Notes: generated by a model from the letters alone, not told the origin. DNA of 64,000 bases from Pseudomonas sp. KUIN-1 (GCF_009176725.1 NZ_AP020337.1:5320001-5384000), one strand, 5' to 3'; numbered from the stretch's first letter, positions 8,924 through 16,801 are shown. Numbers and translations are program-made.

Positions 8924-9165
8924 CGTTAAAAACTCTCTATATGGGTGCGGCGCCAGCCGCGTGATCAAGCATGCCCGTCAGGTGAGCCCGGCTCATCTGC
9001 GTAGGACGGTTAACACCTCTTCGCGTTGGCGATTTTGGTTGTCTGTTCGGACCGGCAGCAGAAAACCAATACATGCTGCGCCCGTAAAAAGTGGCGCATT
9101 ATGCAGACGTCCGAAGCCGTCTGCCAGAGTGTGCGCCGTTTTTATGATCGTTGGATGTCTGGCGT

Positions 9166-9588
9166 TCAGCCCAGTTCGACAATTTCATAATCGTGAGTGA
9201 TCTTCACACCCGCGTTGCCGAGCATGATCGAGGCCGAGCAATACTTCTCTGCGGACAGTTCGATCGCCCGCTTGACCTGCGCCTCTTTCAACCCTCGTCC
9301 CTTGACGACGAAGTGCAGATGGATCTTGGTGAACACTTTCGGGTCTTCATCGGCACGTTCGGCTTCCAGAAACGCCTCGCAGCTTTCCACGGGTTGGCGC
9401 GACTTCTTCAAAATGCTCACAACGTCAAAGTTGCTGCAGCCACCCAGCCCGATCAAGACCATTTCCATCGGGCGTACACCCAGGTTGCGACCACCGCTTT
9501 CCGGCGGACCATCCATTACCACCACATGACCACTGCCGGATTCGCCGAGGAACATGGCTTCGCCAGCCCATTGGATGCGTGCCTTCAT
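9166..9588 (-). CDS. OsmC family protein
   Basis: A 140-residue OsmC/Ohr-fold protein, a class of thiol peroxidases that reduce organic hydroperoxides. Two conserved cysteines are present, in GLGGCSNFDVV and in SAEKYCSASIML, the positions of the redox pair. The start MKARIQWAGEAM fits the family; the frame extends further upstream to 9690 without support. The gene diverges from vfr and lies upstream of speD on the same strand. Confidence 0.88.
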   Translation of the reverse strand: MKARIQWAGEAMFLGESGSGHVVVMDGPPESGGRNLGVRPMEMVLIGLGGCSNFDVVSILKKSRQPVESCEAFLEAERADEDPKVFTKIHLHFVVKGRGLKEAQVKRAIELSAEKYCSASIMLGNAGVKITHDYEIVELG

Positions 9589-9789
9589 CGCCAAGACTCC
9601 ACTGTAAAAAAGGGGTCGCCAGCTTAGCACAGGGCCAAAAGCCGCCCGGAAGAAATGCCTTTTGTAGGAAATGCGTAGGAATGTTCGCAAATAGCTTCCT
9701 ACACGTCTGGAAAAGCTGGCGAGAATAAAGGCGCAGCCGATACCTATAGGTATGCCATTTGGCCATACACCTTATTTCGGAAGCCTCGC

Positions 9790-10434
9790 ATGGTCGCAAT
9801 AACCTTTACGCCCAAAGCAAACAGTCTGGACAAGCTGCTGCCCCATGCAGAACGCCGCCGCTGCCCCGCGAAAACCAACATCATCAATGCTGGTGAGCGT
9901 TCCGAGTCGTTGTTTCTGATCCTCAAGGGATCAGTCACGGTTTTGATCGAAGACGACGAGCGCCGGGAGATGATCGTCGCCTATCTCAACAGCGGGGACT
10001 TCTTCGGCGAACTGGGTCTGTTCGAGCAAGCGGGAAAGGAGTCCGTACGCAGCGCCTGGGTGCGGGCCAAGACCGAATGCGAAGTGGCCGAGATTTCATA
10101 TGACTCGTTCCGCGAGCTGACCAGGCAAGAGCCGGAAATTCTGTATGCGCTCGGCAGCCAGATGGCCGAGCGCCTGCGCAATACAACGCGCAAGGTCGGT
10201 GATCTGGCGTTTCTCGATGTCACCGGGCGAGTGGCTCGCACGTTGCTCGAGTTGTGCAAGCAGCCGGATGCAATGACTCACCCGGACGGCATGCAGATCA
10301 AGATTACCCGCCAGGAAATCGGACGCATCGTCGGCTGTTCGAGGGAAATGGTCGGACGCGTGCTCAAGGCCCTTGAAGAACAGAGCCTGGTCAACGTCAA
10401 AGGCAAGACCATGGTGGTCTTCGGGACACGCTGA
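9790..10434 (+). CDS. vfr: cAMP-activated global regulator Vfr (CRP family)
   Basis: A 214-residue CRP homologue. Residues about 10-130 form the cyclic-nucleotide domain with SGDFFGELGLFE; residues about 140-210 form the DNA-binding domain with the helix-turn-helix TRQEIGRIVGCSREMVGRVL, and FLDVTGRVARTLLELC links them. It is strongly similar to P. aeruginosa Vfr, a virulence regulator, and lies in the same place beside osmC and speD. The N-terminal 20 residues differ from those I recall for P. aeruginosa. An inverted repeat (TGTAGGAA at 9663-9670 and TTCCTACA at 9696-9703) lies in its upstream region, of unknown meaning. Confidence 0.93.
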   Translation: MVAITFTPKANSLDKLLPHAERRRCPAKTNIINAGERSESLFLILKGSVTVLIEDDERREMIVAYLNSGDFFGELGLFEQAGKESVRSAWVRAKTECEVAEISYDSFRELTRQEPEILYALGSQMAERLRNTTRKVGDLAFLDVTGRVARTLLELCKQPDAMTHPDGMQIKITRQEIGRIVGCSREMVGRVLKALEEQSLVNVKGKTMVVFGTR

Positions 10435-10445
10435 GCCCTTGGTAT

Positions 10446-11141
10446 TCAGAGCCCGGCGAGCAGCTTGCGGTAAGCCTGCGCCAGACGCTCCAGGACGTCA
10501 GCACCCGGAAACGCTTCGTACAAGGCAATGTGGCTGCCTGCCTGGACACGCGGCTCAAGCTCGCACAGCTCATTGAAACGGTTTACCGCGGCCGCCATCT
10601 GAACGCGCTCGTTATCCAGCAGCAAGGCACCATGCGCCAGCACTACGGGACGCCTTCCGCCCTGGCTCTGACGCCAGCGCTGAGCCGTTCCAACCATTTT
10701 GCGACCATTGAGGTTGACGTTGAAGCGACCGTCGCAGAATGCGCCTGCCACCTCACCCAGTGAGGCTTGGCCACCCAGGTCGGTCATCAGATCGAGAATC
10801 GGCTGACATAATCGCAGGTAGGCGGTTTCTATACGGTCACGATCCACGTCAGTGGGCGGTTGCGCGTAGACCAGTGCGATGTTCAGCGTGGCAGAGGACT
10901 GCGGCACTGGCTCGCCGCCGGTTTCACGCAAGAGGACGGGCCATGCGTTGTCCGACAGGGTCTCGCTGGCTTCGGCAAAACCCGCTAACCGGCTCATCCG
11001 CCGTGGCATGACCAGCGCGCGATCATTGGGCCGCCAGAACAGCAGCCCGTGATCTGCAGCACCTGCACATACCGACGCCAGAAGATCCTGCTCGGCCTGC
11101 AGGCCTTGTTCGACACATATGTCGATGATCGAGTCTTGCAT
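10446..11141 (-). CDS. Lipoate-protein ligase family protein
   Basis: A 231-residue protein of the LplA/BPL-LPL fold. It has a variant of the RRxTGG loop (RETGGEPVPQSSATLNIAL), the FCDGRFNVNLNGRKMVGTAQR segment with the lysine expected to contact the lipoyl-adenylate, and AHGALLL. It may attach lipoate or octanoate to carrier domains, or be a related acyltransferase; the usual Arg-Arg before TGG reads L-R-E here, so activity is not certain. It starts 34 bases after the trpC stop with GAGGGCCGGC before the ATG, so it is probably the last gene of the trpGDC operon. Confidence 0.75.
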   Translation of the reverse strand: MQDSIIDICVEQGLQAEQDLLASVCAGAADHGLLFWRPNDRALVMPRRMSRLAGFAEASETLSDNAWPVLLRETGGEPVPQSSATLNIALVYAQPPTDVDRDRIETAYLRLCQPILDLMTDLGGQASLGEVAGAFCDGRFNVNLNGRKMVGTAQRWRQSQGGRRPVVLAHGALLLDNERVQMAAAVNRFNELCELEPRVQAGSHIALYEAFPGADVLERLAQAYRKLLAGL

Positions 11142-11175
11142 GCCGGCCCTCGCAAAGATGTTCAGCTCAATACGC

Positions 11176-12012
11176 TCAGTCGCTGGACGAAGCGCTTACT
11201 GCAATCTTGCGCTCCGGGAAGAACAACCGCTGCAACTCGGCGCCCGGGTGTTCGGCACGCATGAAGGCCTCACCCACCAGAAACGAGTAGACATCGCTGA
11301 TTTCCATCAGCTCGACATCCGCACGATTGAGAATGCCGCTTTCGGTAACGACCAGGCGATCACGCGGGATGCGCGGCAGCAAGTCCAGGGTGGTTTCCAG
11401 GCTCACCTCAAAGGTATGAAGGTTGCGGTTGTTGATACCCACCAGCGGTGTATCGAGCGTTTTGAGTGCGCGCTCCAGTTCGTCGCCGTCGTGCACCTCG
11501 ACCAGTACATCCAGCTTCAGGCCCTTGGCAACGGCAGCCAGTTCAGCCATTTGCACGTCATCCAGTGCCGACACGATCAACAGAATGCAGTCAGCGCCCA
11601 AAGCACGTGCTTCGACCACCTGATAAGGGTCGATCATGAAATCCTTGCGGATCACTGGCAGGTTGCACGCCGCACGTGCCTCCTGCAGATAGGCATCGGC
11701 GCCCTGAAAGAAGTCCACATCGGTCAGCACTGACAGACAGGTCGCGCCACCGGCCTGATAACTTCTGGCGATCTCGCCCGGCAGGAAGTGTTCGCGGATG
11801 ACGCCCTTGCTCGGCGATGCCTTCTTGATCTCGGCGATAACGGCAGGCTGCTTTGCCTTGGCCTGAGTGATCAATGCCTTGGCAAAGCCACGTGGCGCGT
11901 CGGCCCGGGCGGCCTGTTGTTCAAGCTCGGTCAGGCCCACAATCGCACGACGAGCCGCAACTTCCTCGGCCTTTCGGGCAAGGATCTTTTCCAGTACGGT
12001 TGGCACACTCAT
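11176..12012 (-). CDS. trpC: Indole-3-glycerol phosphate synthase
   Basis: A 278-residue TIM-barrel enzyme that closes the indole ring in tryptophan synthesis. Motifs seen: AEIKKASPSKGVI (catalytic Lys), VLTDVDFFQG, VIRKDFMID (catalytic Lys), VEVHDGDEL, GINNRNLHTFEV, and VTESGI. Monofunctional, unlike the E. coli TrpC-TrpF fusion. Its start overlaps the end of trpD by 4 bases. Confidence 0.96.
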   Translation of the reverse strand: MSVPTVLEKILARKAEEVAARRAIVGLTELEQQAARADAPRGFAKALITQAKAKQPAVIAEIKKASPSKGVIREHFLPGEIARSYQAGGATCLSVLTDVDFFQGADAYLQEARAACNLPVIRKDFMIDPYQVVEARALGADCILLIVSALDDVQMAELAAVAKGLKLDVLVEVHDGDELERALKTLDTPLVGINNRNLHTFEVSLETTLDLLPRIPRDRLVVTESGILNRADVELMEISDVYSFLVGEAFMRAEHPGAELQRLFFPERKIAVSASSSD

Positions 12013-13058
12013 GCTTCGTTCTCCTGCTTGAATACCGCCGTGAAGGCACCCAGTTCTTCCAGTTTTTCCCGCGCCAGGCCAGTGTGCAGCGCATCGTGCG
12101 CCAGGGCCACGCCTTCTTTCAGGCTTGTCGCGTGATCAGCAGCATAAAGCGCGGCGCCGGCATTGAGCACGATCATCTCCGCAGCTTTCTGCCCGTTCTC
12201 GGTTTTGCGGCGTCCCAGCGCATCGCGGATCAGCTCCAGCGAAGCGGCCGGGCTTTCCACGGCAAGGCCGTACAGGCTCTGACTTTTGATGCCCAGGTCT
12301 TCGGGCTGTACCCAGTATTCGGTGACTTCGCCGTTTTTCAGCTCGGCCACGAAGGTCGGTGCGGCCAGACTGAATTCGTCCAGGCCGTCCTGCGAGTGGA
12401 CCACCAGCACATGCTTGCTGCCCAGACGCAGCAGCACCTCGGCCAGCGGGCGGCACAGCGCCTGGTTGAACACGCCGACGATCTGATGACGAACGCCGGC
12501 CGGATTGGTCAGCGGGCCGAGCATATTGAACAGTGTGCGCAGACCCAGTTCGCGGCGCGGCCCGGCCGTGTGCTTCATGGCGGTGTGATGAGACTGGGCG
12601 AACATGAAGCCGATACCCACGCTGTCGATGCAACGCGCTACCTGAACAGGCGTGAGGTTCAGATAAACCCCGGCAGCCTCGAGCAGATCGGCACTGCCGC
12701 TTTTGCCCGAGACGGCACGATTACCATGCTTGGCCACGGTGCAACCCGCGGCGGCGATGACGAAAGCGGAAGCTGTCGACACGTTGAAAATATTCGCGCC
12801 ATCGCCGCCCGTGCCAACGATGTCGACCACGCCGTCCAGGGTTTTCAGTTCGACCTTGCCAGCCAGCTCGCGCATGACCGACACCGCACCGACGATTTCA
12901 TCGATGGTTTCGCTCTTCATGCGCATGCCCATCAGAAACGAACCGATCTGCGCTTCAGTGCATTGGCCGGTCATGATTTCGCGCATGACATCGCTCATCT
13001 CTTCAGTGGTCAGGTCCAGCTGGTTGACCACGCGATTGAGCGCGCTTTTGATATCCAT
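12009..13058 (-). CDS. trpD: Anthranilate phosphoribosyltransferase
   Basis: A 349-residue enzyme transferring phosphoribose to anthranilate. The glycine-rich PRPP loop GTGGDGANIFNVST and the KHGNRAVSGKSGSADLLEA segment are intact. The start chosen (MDIKSALNRVV) is the family start; an in-frame ATG four codons upstream at 13070 has a better ribosome site (AAGGAT then five T), so translation may begin there. It sits directly behind trpG in the trpGDC operon. Confidence 0.95.
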   Translation of the reverse strand: MDIKSALNRVVNQLDLTTEEMSDVMREIMTGQCTEAQIGSFLMGMRMKSETIDEIVGAVSVMRELAGKVELKTLDGVVDIVGTGGDGANIFNVSTASAFVIAAAGCTVAKHGNRAVSGKSGSADLLEAAGVYLNLTPVQVARCIDSVGIGFMFAQSHHTAMKHTAGPRRELGLRTLFNMLGPLTNPAGVRHQIVGVFNQALCRPLAEVLLRLGSKHVLVVHSQDGLDEFSLAAPTFVAELKNGEVTEYWVQPEDLGIKSQSLYGLAVESPAASLELIRDALGRRKTENGQKAAEMIVLNAGAALYAADHATSLKEGVALAHDALHTGLAREKLEELGAFTAVFKQENEA

Positions 13059-13079
13059 GGGGGTACTCATAAAAAATCC

Positions 13080-13679
13080 TTAGCCCTGACGATGACCGCC
13101 ACTCTGCTTGAGAAAATTGGCGAACAGCTCGTGGCCCTGCTCGGTCAGGATCGACTCGGGGTGAAACTGCACCCCTTCGACGTTCAATGTCTTGTGGCGC
13201 AGGCCCATGATCTCATCGACCGAACCGTCTTCCAGCGCAGTCCAGGCCGTCACTTCCAGGCAATCGGGCAGCGTATCCTGTTTGACCACCAGCGAGTGGT
13301 AGCGGGTGACCACCAACGGATGATTCAAGCCATCGAACACCCCGCCGTCTTCGTGAATGACCGGGCTGGTTTTGCCATGCATGACCTGACGCGCGCGGAC
13401 CACGTCGCCGCCAAAGGCCTGACCGATGGACTGATGCCCGAGACACACGCCCAGAATCGGCAGTTTGCCCGCGAAGTGCTTGATCACATCCAGCGAGACG
13501 CCGGCTTCATTGGGCGTGCACGGGCCAGGCGAAACGACGATGTGCTCCGGGTTCAGGGCCTCGATCTCGGCGATGCTCAGTTCGTCATTGCGAATGACTT
13601 TGACGTCCGCCCCCAGCTCACCGAGGTACTGCACGACGTTGTAGGTAAACGAATCGTAGTTATCGATCATCAGCAGCAT
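13080..13679 (-). CDS. trpG: Anthranilate synthase component II (glutamine amidotransferase)
   Basis: A 199-residue class I amidotransferase that feeds ammonia from glutamine to TrpE. The catalytic Cys is in GVCLGHQSIGQAFGG and the His-Glu pair in GVQFHPESILTEQGH. MLLMIDNYDSFTYN is the usual start. It is the first gene of trpGDC. Its partner trpE lies 22 kb away, on the other side of the tailocin cluster. Confidence 0.96.
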   Translation of the reverse strand: MLLMIDNYDSFTYNVVQYLGELGADVKVIRNDELSIAEIEALNPEHIVVSPGPCTPNEAGVSLDVIKHFAGKLPILGVCLGHQSIGQAFGGDVVRARQVMHGKTSPVIHEDGGVFDGLNHPLVVTRYHSLVVKQDTLPDCLEVTAWTALEDGSVDEIMGLRHKTLNVEGVQFHPESILTEQGHELFANFLKQSGGHRQG

Positions 13680-13837
13680 TTTGCTATCAACCTTTTGATT
13701 TACTGACTTGATTCAGGCCTTCCGGATTCTGCTTCACTCATGCATCCCCTCGTCAGCCACAAGGCCGGGGGACGGAGAAAAACATCACAAAATCGAAGGC
13801 ATACAGGTACGGGACCGGCAGGGCCGGCGAGGAAATA

Positions 13838-13920
13838 GTCAGGCGCGCCAACGCCAACGGGCGTGAGCCTTGATAACGCGCATCAAAAGCTTGCTGACTG
13901 TCGTCACGGAAGGGGTCTCA
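13838..13920 (-). repeat. Degenerate copy of the 3' end of gph at the trpG-side tailocin boundary
   Basis: In the 411-base gap between trpG and the spanin gene, the minus strand encodes ...SKLLMRVIKAHARWRWRA followed by a stop. This parallels the last residues of Gph (...RKLWMKVIKALARWRWRA, stop at 37132). At DNA level GTCAGGCGCGCCAACGCC is shared exactly (13838 onward and 37131 onward) and similarity continues about 60 bases. The copy lies at the trpG edge of the tailocin while the intact gene lies beyond trpE at the other edge. No complete gene is present in the gap; the rest of it holds the trpG promoter region and a hairpin. Confidence 0.75.
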
Positions 13921-14009
13921 TCGGTACGTTTCAGGACATTAGCGTACCGAATCGGCCGGTGCAATATGAATGTACCGGGCCGCGTCGATTGAAAAGCAGT
14001 TAAAGGCTG

Positions 14010-14039
14010 AAAAGAGGGCCGCGCCTCCTTGCGGAGGCG
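14010..14039 (-). terminator. Candidate terminator at the end of the tailocin operon
   Basis: Perfect 7-base arms CGCCTCC (14022-14028) and GGAGGCG (14033-14039) with a 4-base loop, followed on the minus strand by CGGCCCTCTTTT. It lies about 50 bases past the spanin stop codon, where the tail operon would have to end before trpG. The T tract is short and not adjacent. Confidence 0.55.
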
Positions 14040-14090
14040 GGATTGAGGCAGGGGCACGATGGCCTGGGAGGTGGGGAGCCGAGAGGAACA

Positions 14091-14603
14091 TCAGTGCGCA
14101 ATCTCGCGCACATAGGCTTGGCAGGCCTTCAAAGCGATCAATCCCTGATCGCCGTAGTCGGTGATGGCGACAATTCGTCCAGCAGCCGCTGGGTCAAGTT
14201 CGCCTCGCGGGCTTCCATGAACCACGCCGCCGGTGTCGGTGCCGGCTGGCATGCCATCGCGCTTGGCGGGGCTGTTGGCGAGGAGGACTGACAAGCGCAA
14301 ATCAGCGGTAGCCAGGCGATCACGCAAACGAGCCTGAGCAGTCTGTGCATCGCTCAACTCCTTGTGGATGGTTGTATCGTTGGTGTGCAAACGGACTTCC
14401 AGCGCCCGTCGTTGTGCCTGCTCGGCGTTCTGCCAGTCGACGACCGCCAGCGCCGCCTGCTCGCGCTCGCGCTGCCACGTCAGCGCTTGCGTGGACAGTT
14501 GCAGGCCATAGCGGGCCGCCTGCCATTTCCAGGCGGCCCATGTACCCAGCCCTGACCCCAGCACGAATGCGAGGATCAGGAATCGCATATCCAGCACTTT
14601 CAC
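14091..14603 (-). CDS. Inner-membrane spanin (Rz-like)
   Basis: A 170-residue protein with an N-terminal membrane segment (MRFLILAFVLGSGLGTWAAW) followed by a Gln/Glu/Arg/Ala-rich helical periplasmic stretch of about residues 30-110. This is the plan of Rz i-spanins, which join an outer-membrane partner to fuse the two membranes in the final lysis step. The partner is nested inside it in another frame. It begins at a GTG overlapping the lysozyme stop (GTGA), with GGAGG 7 bases upstream. In a tailocin, lysis is needed to release particles from the producing cell. Confidence 0.8.
   Translation of the reverse strand: MKVLDMRFLILAFVLGSGLGTWAAWKWQAARYGLQLSTQALTWQREREQAALAVVDWQNAEQAQRRALEVRLHTNDTTIHKELSDAQTAQARLRDRLATADLRLSVLLANSPAKRDGMPAGTDTGGVVHGSPRGELDPAAAGRIVAITDYGDQGLIALKACQAYVREIAH
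14138..14350 (-). CDS. Outer-membrane lipoprotein spanin (Rz1-like), nested within Rz
   Basis: A 70-residue frame wholly inside the Rz-like gene but in a different frame. It has a basic start, a hydrophobic stretch, and a lipobox (LICAC, mature lipid-bearing Cys at about residue 20), then a Ser/Pro/Ala-rich segment QSSSPTAPPSAMACQPAPTP, which is typical of Rz1 proteins. The nested arrangement and lipobox are strong evidence that it is a real gene. Confidence 0.8.
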   Translation of the reverse strand: MHRLLRLVCVIAWLPLICACQSSSPTAPPSAMACQPAPTPAAWFMEAREANLTQRLLDELSPSPTTAIRD

Positions 14604-15145
14604 GGCAGCACCTCCAATGCCCGCTGGTAAAGCGCCTGCCGATCCGCCAGGCCGTTGGTACCGCCGTTGATGCGGCGGGTGATCATCAAAAAATCACCCT
14701 GGTCTGCCAGCACGTTGAGGTTGGCCCGATCCCAGAACCATGCCGCCGACATGGCCGCGTGGCCGGGTTGTTCGAGCAGTTGCGGCTGGGCAAGCAAGTC
14801 CAGCCCGAGCGCCTCCCCGCACGCCTCGTAGTTGGTCCGCCCCGTCACCTGAATCAGCCCACGGCCCCGATACAACTGACCGTCGCCATCTGCTTCTGGC
14901 GTGTTGCCCAGACGCAGCGCCAACTGGCCCGTGTCGTACTTCGCCAGGTAGCTGTCACTGCCCAGCTCGCGCACATAACGAAGCTGCCCGGACTCATGCC
15001 CTATCTGAGCAATGAACGCGGCGATACGCAGGCGGGTGTCGATGGCGTAACGGGCCATGGCGATGTTGAGAGCAGGAACGAAAACGCCGGCTTTAGAGCC
15101 GGCGTTGGGGAGGATTTGTAATAGTTGTTGCTGGTTGATAGGCAT
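14600..15145 (-). CDS. GH19 chitinase-like endolysin
   Basis: A 181-residue glycoside hydrolase family 19 protein used by many phages and tailocins as lysozyme. The catalytic region is AAFIAQIGHESGQLRYVRE (Glu of HES), followed by YRGRGLIQVTGRTNYEACG and the C-terminal RINGGTNGLADR. No signal peptide is visible, so it depends on a holin for export. Start: ATG at 15145 after AGGAGTAACC; the frame upstream of it is not coding. The 5' part has a degenerate copy at about 15960-16040. Confidence 0.88.
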   Translation of the reverse strand: MPINQQQLLQILPNAGSKAGVFVPALNIAMARYAIDTRLRIAAFIAQIGHESGQLRYVRELGSDSYLAKYDTGQLALRLGNTPEADGDGQLYRGRGLIQVTGRTNYEACGEALGLDLLAQPQLLEQPGHAAMSAAWFWDRANLNVLADQGDFLMITRRINGGTNGLADRQALYQRALEVLP

Positions 15146-15375
15146 GGTTACTCCTGCCTTGCTTATGACGCTCGTCAGTGTCCCCAATCGACGAAGCTCT
15201 CGTGACTCAAGAGCGACGCGCATTACGGGTAAAAAACACCCCATCATTGACCTGAGTCATTAGCAGCAGTCATATCGGCAGGTCGCGGCCATAGCGAAAG
15301 CAGAAACAACAACTCCAGCCTCATAGCTGGCGCCGGATGCAATTCGTTTTCGCGCACGCCCTGCCAAATGGCTAA
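15146..15375 (-). other. Spacer upstream of the lysozyme, duplicated at 15.96-16.13 kb
   Basis: No gene in the 230 bases between the lysozyme start and the stop codon of the second chaperone. From about 15146 to 15245 it is recognisably similar to 16038-16131 (shared blocks such as TCGAYRARGCTCTC and CAARAGCGA). On the minus strand GGGTGTTTTTTACCC at about 15225-15240 is T-rich. Confidence 0.6.
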
Positions 15376-15873
15376 CTACTCAGAAGGTGGCACATACACA
15401 AAAGGCTGCGCAGGCGCCACTGGCCAGTCGAACTTCCTTGGGTAACCTGGCAATGTGTCAATTAGGGAAAGCTGCACGCGATAAAGACGGAACGCGTACA
15501 GCTCAGCGTTTATTGCTGGCACGGATTTCAATTGCTCTTCGGTCGCCAGATTCATTGCTATGGCGTCTTGAAGAATATCCAGTTCGTCCAGCAACGAGTG
15601 GATTCGATAAGTAGCGTTACTTGATAAGTTATTCCGCTGACTCGTCACCAGTTGCAGGACCGCCTCCTCGGTCGGCTCGAGAACCGGGCCGAACTCACCG
15701 GCGAGGGCACGGTTAAACAGATCGACGCCGTGAGCAGCGGAATCGTTGGGAGACGCACTAAAAGGCACCTCGCCGTAAGTGTCTTTAAACTCTGCAAACA
15801 ACACCCACAGATTAATGTATGTGTGTGTCATATCGGACCACCGTGGATCACGAGCGCTTATTACTGTGTACAT
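15376..15873 (-). CDS. Second (orphan) tail fiber assembly chaperone
   Basis: A 165-residue protein of the small family found just after phage tail fiber genes. The N-terminal ISARDPRWSD...VPFSASPNDSAAHGVDLFNRALAGEFGPV and the C-terminal LIDTLPGYPRKFDWPVAP are typical; the latter parallels RIEQTPDYPLQIKWPSPP of the first chaperone. The ATG at 15873 follows GAAGGTATTC. It appears intact but has no fiber gene of its own directly upstream; instead a broken lysozyme fragment precedes it. I read it as the survivor of an older fiber-chaperone pair. Confidence 0.7.
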   Translation of the reverse strand: MYTVISARDPRWSDMTHTYINLWVLFAEFKDTYGEVPFSASPNDSAAHGVDLFNRALAGEFGPVLEPTEEAVLQLVTSQRNNLSSNATYRIHSLLDELDILQDAIAMNLATEEQLKSVPAINAELYAFRLYRVQLSLIDTLPGYPRKFDWPVAPAQPFVYVPPSE

Positions 15874-15954
15874 ATGAATACCTTCGGTTTTCTAGTGAGA
15901 GAGTATGGGTTTATGAATGATTGACGCTTGCGGGCGTCGGCGGACCTCCTGTTT

Positions 15955-16037
15955 CGTTTGATGACAGGAACTAAAACGCCGGCGGTGGGGCCGGCGTCAG
16001 GGAGCATGTTCAGTGGTTGTTGCTGGTTGACAGGAAT
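15955..16037 (-). pseudogene. Decapitated 5' fragment of the GH19 lysozyme gene
   Basis: The minus strand encodes (I)PVNQQQPLNMLPDAGPTAGVLVPV, clearly a copy of the lysozyme N-terminus (MPINQQQLLQILPNAGSKAGVFVPA). The start codon is now ATT (16035-16037) although an AGGAG ribosome site is still in place 5 bases upstream. Similarity stops after about 26 codons and resumes upstream as non-coding sequence to about 16131. The 354-base stretch between the two chaperone genes holds this fragment plus two terminators and no intact gene. Confidence 0.8.
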
Positions 16038-16117
16038 TGATACTCCTCTGGGGCTTGCGGGACGAGCCCACCCCATGAGTCGATAAGGCTCTCCTGTTCA
16101 AAAGCGAGATTAAATGG

Positions 16118-16148
16118 CGAATAAAACAACGCCCCCTCAGAGCGGGGC
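16118..16148 (-). terminator. Hairpin with T-rich tail behind the lysozyme fragment's promoter side
   Basis: Arms GCCCC (16131-16135) and GGGGC (16144-16148) flanking an 8-base loop, followed on the minus strand by GTTGTTTTATT. A second possible stop signal downstream of the first chaperone. Confidence 0.5.
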
Positions 16149-16200
16149 AGTTCGTCTGTACTTGCGCCCTACCGGGGCTAGCTGTTCTGTAGGCACGGGC

Positions 16201-16254
16201 AAAAAAAAACCGCTCTCGCAGTCATGTCTACAGGGCAGTTGTACCCGAGGGCGG
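16201..16254 (-). terminator. Intrinsic terminator overlapping the end of the first fiber chaperone
   Basis: Arms CCGCTCTCG (16210-16218) and CGAGGGCGG (16246-16254), one mismatch, with a 27-base loop, then nine T on the minus strand (16201-16209). It overlaps the last codons of the chaperone gene, so the fiber module may end here. Confidence 0.6.
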
Positions 16255-16794
16255 TGAAGGCCATTTGATCTGGAGAGGGTAATCCGGGGTTTGCTCGATC
16301 CGGTTCAGTTCTACGCTATAGCGTTTCCATTCGAGCAAACTTGCCTTCTCCGCCTCGGTGGCATCTCCCAGTTCTTCGGCATACTGCAACGGGGCGATAC
16401 GTGTAGCTGCTTCCTGCAAACGCTGGTCACGAACCAGCAGAGCGGCGGAAGCCAAAGCGGCCTTCTGCGCTTCCGTATCAAGAACCCATTCACCCTCTCG
16501 CCAAACGTAATACTTGCCGGGCCATTGTTTGGCGGTGAGCCGTTCAGGCGGCAGACCGAGGCTGCTCCACTCCTCTACCGAGCCGTCGTTTATTCGATAC
16601 ATCAAGCCACGGCGATCTATGACCTGCTGCAGCTCACCGTTTATCAGTGTCCAGGCAAATCCTGTGTTCGGTTCGTTAAGCAACTCGGTCATGCTTACAG
16701 CATTGCTGGGCGTTTGCTCGCCCAGTCCAGGAACAACCGGTAATTCAACAGGCCCTATCAAGGCCCCAGAGTCATCTATCAAGTAAGTAGGCAT
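16228..16794 (-). CDS. Tail fiber assembly chaperone
   Basis: A 188-residue protein directly behind the fiber gene (7 bases). The central NDGSVEEWSSLGLPPERLTAKQWPGKYYVWREGEWVLD and the C-terminal EWKRYSVELNRIEQTPDYPLQIKWP are the usual marks of phage tail fiber assembly proteins, which fold and attach their cognate fiber. The ATG at 16794 has GAGGACATT upstream. Such chaperones are specific to their fiber, so this and the fiber probably travel together. Confidence 0.85.
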   Translation of the reverse strand: MPTYLIDDSGALIGPVELPVVPGLGEQTPSNAVSMTELLNEPNTGFAWTLINGELQQVIDRRGLMYRINDGSVEEWSSLGLPPERLTAKQWPGKYYVWREGEWVLDTEAQKAALASAALLVRDQRLQEAATRIAPLQYAEELGDATEAEKASLLEWKRYSVELNRIEQTPDYPLQIKWPSPPSGTTAL

Positions 16795-16801
16795 AATGTC
16801 C

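Noticed and set aside
9663..9703. Inverted repeat TGTAGGAA/TTCCTACA upstream of vfr as a regulator site
   Set aside because: The 25-base spacing and lack of a second copy at other promoters give no basis for naming a regulator.
11874..13706. 610-codon plus-strand frame across trpC-trpD-trpG
   Set aside because: Mirrors three certain trp genes; length is due to GC-rich codon bias.
13839..14057. 72-codon frame that ends in the gph-like tail
   Set aside because: Only the last part resembles Gph; no start signal or family, so listed as a duplicated fragment rather than a gene.
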